64,000 bases of DNA from Chitinophaga oryzae (lineage in GTDB: Bacteria; Bacteroidota; Bacteroidia; Chitinophagales; Chitinophagaceae): the NCBI RefSeq assembly GCF_012516375.2, contig NZ_CP051204.2:5332001-5396000 (forward strand), in the 5' to 3' direction. Every line of letters begins with the position of its first letter. The stretch's first letter is position 1. A model generated the notes under the pieces. The model made no database searches, was not told the origin of the DNA, and was given only the letters and a program-made list of their open reading frames with translations. Position numbers and translations under genes: made by a program. Shown here piece after piece: positions 10,129 to 19,800 of this stretch.

Positions 10129-10379
10129 AACGGTCAGCGATTTAGTATTTAATTGAAAAGTTGAGCAGGACAATCAGGAAGCATATCCACGACAGGTACG
10201 TGAAACAGGCGATATTGATATCTTGCGCGATTTTTGGTTGTCTGATAGGTACTGAACAGATCTGCGTCAGGTGATGCAAAATAAGCTGATAAAAAAGTGA
10301 CGGACTTAACACTGTGTATCAAAAATCTCTCAATTTGTATCACTCCTTTCCGCGACTGGCTTTTTGCAGCTATTTTCTC

Positions 10380-10387
10380 TATTTTTG
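10380..10387 (+). promoter_or_regulatory. Bacteroidota -7 element (TATTTTTG)
   Basis: Matches TAnnTTTG. It lies downstream of the TTG that opens the sensor frame at 10364 and 21 bases before GTG 10409, so if used it makes 10409 the start. No well-spaced TTTG -33 element was found. Confidence 0.4.
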
Positions 10388-10408
10388 GAAAGATCATTTA
10401 CAGCGCGG

Positions 10409-13400
10409 GTGAGATATCATTTTATTTTATACTTATTACTGCCCTGGTATGCCAGCATTGCCAACGGGCAACCTGTATATTTCCGTCACTACCAGGTAGA
10501 GGATGGACTGGCCAACAATACTGTATTTTCCGTTTTCCAGGATTCCCGGGGCTTTATGTGGTTTGGCACCAAGGAAGGCCTCAACCGCTTCGATGGCGTT
10601 ACTTTCAGGGCGTTCGATATGAAACAGCAGGGCCAGCAGGATATAAAAGAGTTCGTTTATTGCATCGTTGAAGGAATTCACCGGACATTATGGACAGGTA
10701 CCCGGAAAGGGCTCTATGAATTTGATCCACGCACAGAAAACTTTTCTTTGCTTGACGGCACCAAAGGCAGAGAGATCCTTGATATTAAATCAGACGGTAA
10801 AGGAAAGATATGGTTCACCTCAGACTTACAATTGTATTGTTATGATGAAGGGAGCGGTCAACTGCGTCATTACGGGATGGACTCCCTGAAAATAGCAGCT
10901 ATCTGTTTAACAGAAACTCAAACATTATGGGCCTGTTCGCTCGATGGGTACCTGTTCCGCTATGACGCGGGGAAGGATACGTTTCATTGCATGAACAGCG
11001 TACTCCCGCCCCATGAGCAAAGACCCAACGAAATAAACCGGATTTTCAGCACTGCCTCCGGACAGCTGCTTATCGGCTCCATCCGGGGGCTGACAGCATA
11101 CGATCCTGAACGCCATACCTACCGTCCGTTGCTGGGCCTTCCGGTACAGAAAAAGCCAGTGTACGTGCGCGACATCCTGGCCTTCTCAAAAGATGAATAC
11201 TGGATCGCTTCAGAGTCCGGCCTGTACAGCATCAATACAAAAACCGGCCATACGGTGAATATGCGGCAACAGGATGCCAACCCTTATGCTATTTCAGACA
11301 ACGCTGCCTACACGCTTTACAAGGACAGGGAAGGCGGTATCTGGTGCGGTACATATTTCGGCGGTCTCAACTACTACCACAGCCGCCACAGTTATTTCAA
11401 AAAATATTTCCGCAGCAGTGGTTCGTCGGGCCTGAGCGGGAACGCGGTCAGGGAATTATGTGCCGATGGAGAAGGCCATCTGTGGATAGGTACAGAGGAT
11501 GCAGGACTGAACAGACTGGATATGCATACAGGAGAAGTAACCCGTTTTACTTCTCCTGAAACGGTTTCCTCTACCAACATACATGCCCTGCTGATTGATG
11601 GCCATGAGCTATGGGTGGGCACCTTCCAGCAGGGGCTCGATGTGTTGGACCGTCATACCGGCAAACGGCTACGGCACTACAATGCAGCCCCAGCAGTCAA
11701 CGGGCTGAAGTCCAATTTTATTATCTCCGCCTGCAGAACACAGCACGGGGACATGTTATTTGGCACAAGTCATGGCATTTATCGATATCACCGTCCTACC
11801 GACCGTTTTACCCTGGTAAAGGGGTTCCCTGAAAGCATATATGTATTCAGCCTGTATGAAGACGGGATGGGCGTCATCTGGGCGGGCACGATCGGCCACG
11901 GCCTGTATTTTCATAACCCCCGGACAGGCGTATCGGGAAATTTCAGCTACGATGCCCGCAACAACCAAAGCCTGAGCAGCAACAGCGTATCCGGCATTTC
12001 GGAGGACAGTGAACAGCAGCTGTGGGTATCGACAGAAGGTGGTGGCGTGTGCAGGCTGGACAAAACCCGGCGTCATTTCACCCGGTTCAATACAGGTTCC
12101 GGTTTGCCGGGCGATATGGTATATAAAGTATTGGAAGATAAAAACAAGCAGCTCTGGATCAGCACCTCCAAGGGACTGGCGCGTTACAATCCTGCCAGGG
12201 ATAACTGGAAGATATACACGCAGGCCCATGGCCTGCTCACGGACCAGTTCAATTACAGTTCAGGATACCGGGATGCTTCCGGCACCTTGTATTTTGGCAG
12301 TGTAAGAGGGCTGATTAGTTTTAACCCGGATTTTGCGGCAACGGACAAAATCAATCCGGCCGTATACTTCACGAACTTCCAGGTCCACAACCAGGACCTC
12401 CCGGCCGGCAGCAGCGCGCTGCGTCAAAACATTTCGTTCACGGACACCATCAGGCTCAAATACGACCAGTCCTCTTTTGCCATCAGCTTTGCCGCGCTCA
12501 CCTACGTCGCGTCTGACATGACGCCCTATGCCTACCAGCTCGACGGAGCAGACAAAAGCTGGACATATCTGCCGGGCAACCGTAAAGTTTATTACACCAA
12601 TCTCCCCCCGGGAGACTATACCTTCAGGGTGCGGACGGTCAATAGCGAGGGTGACTGGTTAAACGAGGAAAGGAGATTACTGATCTTAATTTCTCCTCCC
12701 TGGTGGCTCAGCCGCACTGCTTACGGGGTTTATCTGTTGTTGGTGTTATCATTAATTTACCTGGGGGTCACCGCTTATCACCGGCGTCAGAAAGAAAAGC
12801 ATCGGCGAAAGTTAGCGCTTTTCGAACAGGAGAAAGAAAAGGAGATTTACAAAGCAAAAATCGAATTCTTTACAAATGTGGCTCATGAAATCCGGACACC
12901 TTTAACGTTAATTAAAGGACCGCTCGAAATGGTGATCGATGACGCCGGTGACCAACCGAAGCTCAGAAAGCGTTTGAAAAGCATAGAACGAAATACGGAA
13001 CGGCTGGTAGCGCTGACGGACCAGTTACTGGATTTCCGCAAAACAGAAAACCAGGATTTTTCGCTCAGTTTTGTGCAGGTGAATGTGCCCAGGTTGGTAC
13101 AGGCCAACTACGAGGCGTTTATGCATGCCGCCCAACAGAAGAAGTTATCATTTACGCTTCAATTGCCGGAAAAGAGCTTCCATGCTTTCATTGATACGGA
13201 AGCATTTCAAAAGATACTCAGTAACCTGATCGGCAATGCCGTAAAATATGCAGCGGAGAAAGTGGTGATACACGTAGCATCTCCATCTGAGGATGTTTTC
13301 CGCATAGCCATCAGTAACGATGGTCCATTGATTCCATGGGCATTCCGGGAAAAAATCTTCGAGCCTTTCTTCCGTGCAGACACCACCCATCAGCCGGGAT

Positions 13401-13561
13401 CGGGCATAGGTTTATCGCTGGCCCGTGTACTTACCCGGCTGCATAATGGAACACTGGAACTGCAACAGGCCGGTGACGGGATGAATCTTTTTGTTCTTTC
13501 TCTTCCGGTACATCAGCAAATAGAATTCAAGCTGAATGCTGTACAAAAAAAAAGCACCTGA
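10409..13561 (+). CDS. Periplasmic-propeller sensor histidine kinase (sensor half of an HTCS)
   Basis: The frame opens at TTG 10364; GTG 10409 starts a conventional signal peptide and follows a -7 motif, so I use it (1050 residues). Order: signal peptide; about 14 Reg_prop repeats forming two seven-bladed propellers (SVFQDSRGFMWFGTKEGLNR type), residues ~30-670; Y_Y_Y domain ~683-750; transmembrane helix ~768-791; HisKA with H826 in NVAHEIRTPLTL; HATPase with NLIGNAVKYA near 939 and GSGIGLS near 997. It senses an oligosaccharide in the periplasm and should control the divergent SusC operon. The family normally continues into receiver and AraC domains; here the frame stops at an A9 run (13545-13553) and these domains follow in the next frame. 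Confidence 0.9.
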   Translation: MRYHFILYLLLPWYASIANGQPVYFRHYQVEDGLANNTVFSVFQDSRGFMWFGTKEGLNRFDGVTFRAFDMKQQGQQDIKEFVYCIVEGIHRTLWTGTRKGLYEFDPRTENFSLLDGTKGREILDIKSDGKGKIWFTSDLQLYCYDEGSGQLRHYGMDSLKIAAICLTETQTLWACSLDGYLFRYDAGKDTFHCMNSVLPPHEQRPNEINRIFSTASGQLLIGSIRGLTAYDPERHTYRPLLGLPVQKKPVYVRDILAFSKDEYWIASESGLYSINTKTGHTVNMRQQDANPYAISDNAAYTLYKDREGGIWCGTYFGGLNYYHSRHSYFKKYFRSSGSSGLSGNAVRELCADGEGHLWIGTEDAGLNRLDMHTGEVTRFTSPETVSSTNIHALLIDGHELWVGTFQQGLDVLDRHTGKRLRHYNAAPAVNGLKSNFIISACRTQHGDMLFGTSHGIYRYHRPTDRFTLVKGFPESIYVFSLYEDGMGVIWAGTIGHGLYFHNPRTGVSGNFSYDARNNQSLSSNSVSGISEDSEQQLWVSTEGGGVCRLDKTRRHFTRFNTGSGLPGDMVYKVLEDKNKQLWISTSKGLARYNPARDNWKIYTQAHGLLTDQFNYSSGYRDASGTLYFGSVRGLISFNPDFAATDKINPAVYFTNFQVHNQDLPAGSSALRQNISFTDTIRLKYDQSSFAISFAALTYVASDMTPYAYQLDGADKSWTYLPGNRKVYYTNLPPGDYTFRVRTVNSEGDWLNEERRLLILISPPWWLSRTAYGVYLLLVLSLIYLGVTAYHRRQKEKHRRKLALFEQEKEKEIYKAKIEFFTNVAHEIRTPLTLIKGPLEMVIDDAGDQPKLRKRLKSIERNTERLVALTDQLLDFRKTENQDFSLSFVQVNVPRLVQANYEAFMHAAQQKKLSFTLQLPEKSFHAFIDTEAFQKILSNLIGNAVKYAAEKVVIHVASPSEDVFRIAISNDGPLIPWAFREKIFEPFFRADTTHQPGSGIGLSLARVLTRLHNGTLELQQAGDGMNLFVLSLPVHQQIEFKLNAVQKKST

Positions 13562-14330
13562 TGCCATGCAACCAACACTGCTGATAGTAGATGACAACAA
13601 GGAAATCCTGGAGTTCGTGGATGACATCCTGGGAGGGGATTATCAGATCATCCAGGCGATGAGCGCGCAACAGGCGCTCGAAGTATTGGCTGCCACCTCT
13701 ATACAGCTGGTGATCAGCGATGTGATGATGCCGGAAACAGATGGTTTTGAACTCTGTAAAATCATTAAGTCGACCCCGGAATACCGCCATATCCCGGTGG
13801 TACTGCTTACCGCAAAAAACACCCTGATGTCGAGGATTGAAGGGCTGGAAACCGGTGCAGATGCATATATCGACAAACCTTTTTCTCCACGGCATCTGAA
13901 AGTGCAGGTTGCTAACCTGATCACCAACCGCAATATCGTCCGCGACTATTTCGCCAGCGCTCCGCTGCTGCATATTGCCACCGTAGCCGGGAACAAGGCG
14001 GACGAGCTGTTCCTGGAGCAGCTGAAAGAGGTTATTTTGCAGCACCTCGACAATCCTCAACTGGATGGCGGGTTCCTTGCAGATGCGCTTAATATGAGCA
14101 GGCCTACATTATACCGGAAGATCAAAGCAGTGTCTGATCTGACTATCCACGAGCTGATCAATCAAACCAGGCTGAAGAAGGCGGCGGAATTACTTGCCGA
14201 AGGAAAGTACCGGGTGTCCGAAGTTTCCTATATTATGGGATTTAGTTCCCCGAATCATTTTAATCGTGTTTTTTTCAAACAATTTGGCGTATCGCCAACA
14301 GGGTATGTAAAAAGGGGCGGACAATCCTGA
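13536..14330 (+). CDS. Response regulator with AraC-type DNA-binding domain (output half of an HTCS)
   Basis: 264 residues from ATG 13536, or 254 from ATG 13566. Receiver domain residues ~14-125 with acidic pair D19/D20, phospho-acceptor D62 in SDVMMPETDG and K near the end (AYIDKPF); AraC/XylS helix-turn-helix pair at ~165-264 (LNMSRPTLYRKIKAVSDLT and the YIMGFSSPNHFNRVFFKQFG segment). It overlaps the sensor gene by 26 bases in the +1 frame. Removing one A from the A9 run fuses both into one ~1,300-residue protein, the normal HTCS size. It is therefore probably the C-terminal half of a single regulator of the arabinoside locus. A genuine split with translational coupling remains possible. 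Confidence 0.9.
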   Translation: MLYKKKAPDAMQPTLLIVDDNKEILEFVDDILGGDYQIIQAMSAQQALEVLAATSIQLVISDVMMPETDGFELCKIIKSTPEYRHIPVVLLTAKNTLMSRIEGLETGADAYIDKPFSPRHLKVQVANLITNRNIVRDYFASAPLLHIATVAGNKADELFLEQLKEVILQHLDNPQLDGGFLADALNMSRPTLYRKIKAVSDLTIHELINQTRLKKAAELLAEGKYRVSEVSYIMGFSSPNHFNRVFFKQFGVSPTGYVKRGGQS

Positions 14331-14347
14331 TATCTTTTGTCCGCCCC
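14309..14347 (-). terminator. Intrinsic terminator for the minus-strand SnoaL-like gene
   Basis: An 11-bp perfect stem (14314-14324 with 14337-14347) with a 12-base loop. On the minus strand the stem is followed by five Ts (A-run 14309-14313 on plus). It overlaps the stop of the response regulator, so it could also end that transcript, though there is no T run on the plus side. Confidence 0.65.
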
Positions 14348-14359
14348 TGAGATCAACTA

Positions 14360-14740
14360 CTAATAAAAAAACTGTTCGAGAATGATCTGGCCGTCCTTCA
14401 CTTCATACAGCATGATCTCGTTCAGCTGGACCCTGCCATGCGGTTTCACGGTTATATCCGTCTCCCTCGCCACCGCTATATGATTGCCCGTTACGATCGG
14501 AGTACTGGTGTATACGCGGTGCACTGCTTCAATCCGGCTGACGAAGTCCTCTGCTTTTTTCCGCACAGCCGCTTTCCCGGTGGCATCCTGCATGTAAACA
14601 GATCTCTCCGGTTCGATGCTCCGCACCTCTTCTGCGAATAATTCATCCTGGATCTCAAACCACTTTTCCTGGGAGGCCAGTTCTTTAAAACGTGCTACTA
14701 CCTGTTCCGTTGTCAGCACTTTGTCTGCTATCTGTGTCAT
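14360..14740 (-). CDS. SnoaL-like/NTF2-fold protein
   Basis: 126 residues with the cone-shaped NTF2-like pattern: N-terminal helices (TTEQVVARFKELASQEKWFE), then strand-rich segments ending in NEIMLYEVKDGQIILEQFFY. Cytoplasmic, no signal. Family members range from polyketide cyclases and isomerases to binding proteins of unknown function; nothing here fixes a substrate. It has its own -7 motif upstream and a terminator downstream, so it appears monocistronic between the two Sus loci. Confidence 0.75.
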   Translation of the reverse strand: MTQIADKVLTTEQVVARFKELASQEKWFEIQDELFAEEVRSIEPERSVYMQDATGKAAVRKKAEDFVSRIEAVHRVYTSTPIVTGNHIAVARETDITVKPHGRVQLNEIMLYEVKDGQIILEQFFY

Positions 14741-14775
14741 TGTTTGTTTGTTTTTTAGGGTGATATTTTATGTAC

Positions 14776-14783
14776 CAAAACTA
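14776..14783 (-). promoter_or_regulatory. Bacteroidota -7 element (TAGTTTTG)
   Basis: Minus-strand TAnnTTTG match 36 bases upstream of the SnoaL-like ATG at 14740, implying a leader of about 30 bases. No clear -33 TTTG partner was found. Confidence 0.45.
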
Positions 14784-14915
14784 CCAACTACCGGCAGTTG
14801 TCTACCGGGGTTAAACAGACTTTGTAGCGTGTTGATCTGGACGGGGCCCGTGGATTCCCCTGTTTGTTTTTATTATTATTGTCATTATCTTGGATAATTG
14901 TTCAAATTACCTTTA

Positions 14916-15514
14916 ATGAGTTATGGGAAACCTGTAGATGAAACACGCCAGACCGGCACGCCGGCACCGCAGGATGCAGCAGCGCTTGAACCTATCTTTA
15001 AAGCGTGTTACGCCCTGTTGCGCGCTTATGCCTGCAAATATGTGACGCGGGAGACGGCGGAAGACATCATCCAGGACGTTTTCATTCAACTGTATAAAAA
15101 AGGTCCTTCCCTGAACATCGACACCAGTATCAAAGCTTATCTTTTCCGCAGCGTGCACAACGGTTGCCTTGATTATATCCGGCGCGAAGCTGTTCACCAG
15201 CGCTATGTCAGCACCACCCTTCCGGGACTTAGTGAAGCGGAGCTGGACTATTTCAGTCCCGACGGCCCCCGGCAAAGCCTGATCCAACAAGACAACCTGG
15301 CTGCCAGCGTATGGCAGGCCATAGAAGCGCTGCCCCCAAGTGCCGGGAGGTCGTCAAACTGCGTTACCAGCAGGGCCTTAAAACCGGTGAAATATCAGCT
15401 ACTATGGGCATCTCCACGCGTACCGTGGAAACACAACTTTACAAAGCGATCAAACAACTGCGCGGGCTCATACGCAAAACCAGCATTTTCCTCGCTGCGA
15501 TGATGCTTTTTTAA
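14916..15514 (+). pseudogene. ECF RNA polymerase sigma factor, single-base frameshift
   Basis: Bacteroidota-type ECF sigma-70 gene (the frame opens at TTG 14898; ATG 14916 preferred). Frame 1 carries region 2 (LRAYACKYVTRETAEDIIQDVF, SIKAYLFRSVHNGCLDYIRR) and runs to IEALPP, then loses sense. From about 15337 the next frame gives the whole of region 4: KCREVVKLRYQQGLKTGEIS and TMGISTRTVETQLYKAIKQL, ending at 15514. One extra base beside the C5 run at 15333-15337 would restore an intact protein of about 198 residues. The FecR gene and SusC/SusD pair lie directly downstream, so this is their expected sigma factor. As written it would lack the -35-binding region. Sequencing error or real decay cannot be told apart here. 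Confidence 0.85.
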
Positions 15515-15539
15515 CGCGGATATATATTATATTTTCATT

Positions 15540-15575
15540 CCCCGGTTCCCAGGGCGTGGACCCCGGGAACCGGGG
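15540..15575 (+). promoter_or_regulatory. GC-rich hairpin between sigma and FecR genes
   Basis: An 11-bp inverted repeat (15540-15550 with 15565-15575) and a 14-base loop that can itself pair. A T7 run follows at 15590-15596, too far for a classical terminator. It could be an attenuator or terminator after the sigma gene. Function inferred from position only. Confidence 0.45.
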
Positions 15576-15645
15576 AGCGCGCAGAAAAATTTTTTTCCAA
15601 AATCGATACGTAGTTCCTATCCCTTTCTCGTCTAAATAATATGAA

Positions 15646-16626
15646 ATGGCACTTAATAATACTAACCCGTTGGATTATACGCTATTAATTAAGTTTATTG
15701 ACGGTCAGGCCAGTCCTGCCGAAACCGCTGAGGTAGCAGCCTGGCTGGATGCCGCCCCCGGCAACCGGGATTTGTACTTCCGGGTGAAGGACATCCTGGA
15801 CCAGCAGCGCGTATCGGCGGTCACCCGGGAAGAAACCGACGGGCGATGGTTGCAGATAGCCGGGCAGCTGCAGCCTGCTGCAGCGGAGCCTGTTCCGGTA
15901 CGGCGGCTCCACTGGCTGAAATACGCCGCAGCCGTGCTGGTGCTGGTCATCGGCGGAGGTATAGCCACCTATATGCTGCTGCAGTCACCCCGCGAGGAGC
16001 CTCTGCTGACGCTCGTACCGGAGAAGGCAACGGTGCAGCATATGGTATTGCCGGACAGCACGCGCGTATGGATCAAACCGGGAGGACGGTTACGCTATCG
16101 CAATGTAAAGGACGGGCTGCGCGAATTATGGCTGGAAGGCTGCGGCTATTTCGAAGTAGTAAAAAACACGGCGACGCCGTTCAGGATACATACACCTGGT
16201 ATCACCGTGACGGTATTAGGTACATCATTTACAGTGAACGATGATCAACACAACACCAACGTAATAGTAAATACCGGGATGGTAAAAGCCACCGCGCATG
16301 AGCAGGACATGCTGGTGCGGCCCGGACAGAGAGCAACGGTAGTCAGCAATACCCTCCGGATGGACAGTGTCAACGCGCAGCTGTTCGCCGCCTGGAAGGA
16401 TGGCGATTACAAATTTGAGAATACTTCCGTAGCGGAGCTGAAAGAGCTGCTGGAGGCCAACTACGGGTATGAAGTCACCATATTGCAACCGCAGAAATTC
16501 CGGACCACCAGCATCAGCGGCCGTATGCTGATAACAGATGCACAGAGCCTGTGCCAATCGCTCTCAGGTATGCTGGAAGCCGATGTCAGGAAAGAAGGTA
16601 ACCGGATTATTATTCAACCAAAATAA
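15646..16626 (+). CDS. FecR-family anti-sigma factor
   Basis: 326 residues. N-terminal cytoplasmic helical sigma-binding domain (residues 1-85), single transmembrane helix near 88-110 (YAAAVLVLVIGGGIATYMLL), FecR periplasmic domain ~120-220 (TPGITVTVLGTSFTVND) and a C-terminal DUF4974/STN-like domain ~255-326 (FENTSVAELKELLEANYGYE). It holds the ECF sigma at the membrane until the STN domain of the downstream SusC signals substrate. It lies 131 bases after the frameshifted sigma gene. Confidence 0.93.
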   Translation: MALNNTNPLDYTLLIKFIDGQASPAETAEVAAWLDAAPGNRDLYFRVKDILDQQRVSAVTREETDGRWLQIAGQLQPAAAEPVPVRRLHWLKYAAAVLVLVIGGGIATYMLLQSPREEPLLTLVPEKATVQHMVLPDSTRVWIKPGGRLRYRNVKDGLRELWLEGCGYFEVVKNTATPFRIHTPGITVTVLGTSFTVNDDQHNTNVIVNTGMVKATAHEQDMLVRPGQRATVVSNTLRMDSVNAQLFAAWKDGDYKFENTSVAELKELLEANYGYEVTILQPQKFRTTSISGRMLITDAQSLCQSLSGMLEADVRKEGNRIIIQPK

Positions 16627-16846
16627 GCACGTCCCAGATTTTTCAGAACAAAGACCAGATTAAACAACATCATTTTTTAACCAGAAAAAAAATTATCCGG
16701 AAATCCCGATCGCCGCAGCGTAGCCTGCGGGAACAGTGACTTTGTTTTTACAACGGAAGGATTTTCTCTCCGGGCAGCACCGTCCCGTGACAGATAACTC
16801 CTCCACATATCGCTTTATGTAGTCTTTAACCAAAATTTTATCCGTT

Positions 16847-19800
16847 ATGAAATTTGGATCTCTACGGCTTTGCCTGAAGGGAATGGCCGGCCTGTGCCTG
16901 TTGCTGGGCGTCACCACATCTGCCACACAGGCGCAGGACGCAGTGGCCGGCATACAGTCGTCACCGTTACCACAATACCAATACCGTAAGTCCGGCAATG
17001 CCGATACCAGTCCTGCCCGGCAGGTACTCTCCCTCACCAGCGCGCTGGAAAAAGTTTATAACAAATACCAGCTGCGGATAGCGATGAATGAAAAATATGC
17101 GAAGAACATTTTTGTGCCCGACAACCTGCTGAACAGCGGGGCGTCTGCCGCTATCGCTTCGCTGCAGAAAATACTACAGTCCTATGGCCTCACCCTTAAC
17201 ATGACCGGCCCCTCACAATATATCATCACGCCGGCCGAGCCGCGTCCGGCCCCCGTCACGAAACCCGCCGCCAAAATCCACGTTTCCGGCACGGTAAAAG
17301 ACAAACTCGGCGCGCCACTGGTAGGCGTGACCGTTAAAGTCATCAAAACGCCCATTGGCACCACCACGAATGACAAAGGTTTTTACGAGCTGGACGCAGA
17401 GCCGACCGACACCCTCGAATTTTCCTACATCGGCTATCAAACGCAGCAGATCAGCGTCCGTAACCGCCTAGACATCAACATCGAAATGCTGGCAAAGCAG
17501 GGAGGTCTCAATGAAGTAGTTGTAGTAGGCTTCGGTGCACAGAAAAAAATCAGCCTGGTGGGCGCACAGTCCACCATCAAACCGGAGGAACTGAAGCTCC
17601 CGGTGAGGAGCCTCACGAATGCGCTGGGCGGCCGGCTGGCGGGCATAGTGGCCGTTCAGCGCAGCGGGGAACCCGGCTATGACGGCTCTGACATCTGGAT
17701 CAGGGGCATCTCTACTTTCGGCTCCAGCCCCCGCGGACCGCTCATCATCGTAGACGGCGTGCCGGACCGCAGCATCAATGACCTCGACCCTGAAGACGTG
17801 GAGAGCTTCACCGTGTTAAAAGATGCATCCGCTACCGCGGTATATGGCACCCGTGGCGCCAACGGCGTGATCCTCGTCAATACCAAGACCGGCAAACCAG
17901 GCAAACCGCAGATCAATATAGAACTCAACCAGGCCATCACCAAATTCACCCAACTGCCCAAATTCGTAGATGCGCCTACGTTCATGCGTCTTTACAACGA
18001 AGGGCTCGAAATGCGCGGCAGGACGCCGCTCTATTCGGAAGAAAGAATACAGCAACATATCAGCGGCGAAGATCCGGACCTGTACCCGAACGTGGACTGG
18101 TTTAAAACACTCTTCAACCAGTATGGCCAGAACAGAAGGGCCAACCTGAACGTACGCGGCGGCTCTGAATTCGCGACGTACTATATTTCAGCGGGATACT
18201 ATTCAGAAGTAGGCATGCTGAAAAGAGACAACCTGCAATCGTACAACTCTGAAATAAAGCTCGACCGCTACAACTTCACCACCAATGTAGACGCCAATAT
18301 CACCAGGACCACCAAGCTGGAACTGGGTGTCAATGGCTATATCATCAACAGCAACTATCCCGGTATCGGTACCGGCGCGTTGTTTGACCTGGCCACACAG
18401 GTACCGCCGCACCTGATACCACCGCAGTATTCCAACGGGCAATGGCCTAAAATACCCGGCGGCAGTTACCCCAGTCCGTACCGTAACCTGACACAGTCCG
18501 GCTATGCCACCGAATACCGCAATAACATCCGTTCCAATATCCGCGTGCGGCAGCAACTGGATTTTATCCTGAAAGGGCTCTCGGCCACCAGCATGTTCGC
18601 CTTTGATTCCTACAGCTGGAATAACCTAAACAGGAAAAGGGAAGTACAAACCTATTACGCCACCGGGCGTGATTCCGCCGGCAACCTGCTGACGCGCGTG
18701 GTAGATCCCGGGTCCAATGTACTGGGCTTTGAAGTGTCCAGAGGCGGCGACCGCCGTTTCTATACCGAAACAGCGCTGAACTATGCCCGTAAATTCGGGG
18801 ACCACGACGTATCCGCGCTGTTACTGTATAACCAGTCCGACTACATCGACGGCGACGCCGGTGACCTCATCAGCTCTATCCCTTTCCGTGTAAGGGGCCT
18901 GAGCGGCAGGGCGACTTACGGCTACAAGAGCCGCTATTTTGCGGAAGCCAATTTCGGGTACAACGGTTCAGAGAACTTCACCCCTAAAAAACGGTATGGC
19001 CTGTTTCCTTCCTTTGGCGCAGGATGGGTCATCTCCAACGAACATTTTTTTGAACCGCTGAGCAACGTGCTCTCTTATTTCAAAGTGCGGTACACCTACG
19101 GTTTGTCCGGCAACAGCAACACCGGCTCCCGTTTCCTCTTCCTGACAAGGATAAAAAACAAAGACGACCTCGGTTACACGTTCGGCGTGCCAGGTAATAC
19201 CACCTCTTTCTGGGGCATGGAAGAAGACCAGATCGGTTCAGAAGTAAGCTGGGAAACCGGCAAGCGTCAAAACCTGGGTATCGAAATAAAAGCATTTAAA
19301 GATGAACTATCTGTGATCGTGGAGCTGTTTAAAGAAAGGAGGACAGGTATCCTGCTGCGCCAGTACGACATACCTTACTCTTCCGGCTATACGACAGACA
19401 ACATTCCTTACCGCAACATCGGAATCACGGAAAACAAGGGTATCGACGTAACGGTAGAATATAATAAAACGTTTTCCAAAAATTACTGGGCGGCTTTCAG
19501 AGGCAATTTTAACTTCAACATCAACAAAAACGTGTATGACGGCCTTCCGCCGTGGCAGTACCCGTGGCTGAACCGCACCGGTCATACCATCGATCAGCGT
19601 TTCGGTTATGTAGCGCTCGGCCTTTTCTCCGATTCCGCAGACATTGCCAAATCTCCCAAACAGTCCGGCGATGTGCGGCCGGGCGACATCAAATACCAGG
19701 ACCTTAACGGCGACGGCATCATCAACAGTTACGATCAGCAGGCTATCGGTTATGGCTCGGTACCCCGCATTGTATACGGCCTCAACTTCAGCGTTGGCGC

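Noticed and set aside
10149..10397. 82-codon minus-strand ORF in the SusC-sensor gap
   Set aside because: It overlaps the starts of both divergent genes and has no family resemblance or ribosome-binding site.
13545..13553. Programmed ribosomal frameshifting at A9 as the firm explanation for the split regulator
   Set aside because: Fusion needs +1 (or -2), not the usual -1 slip at A-runs, and no stimulatory structure was evident; sequencing error or transcriptional slippage is simpler.
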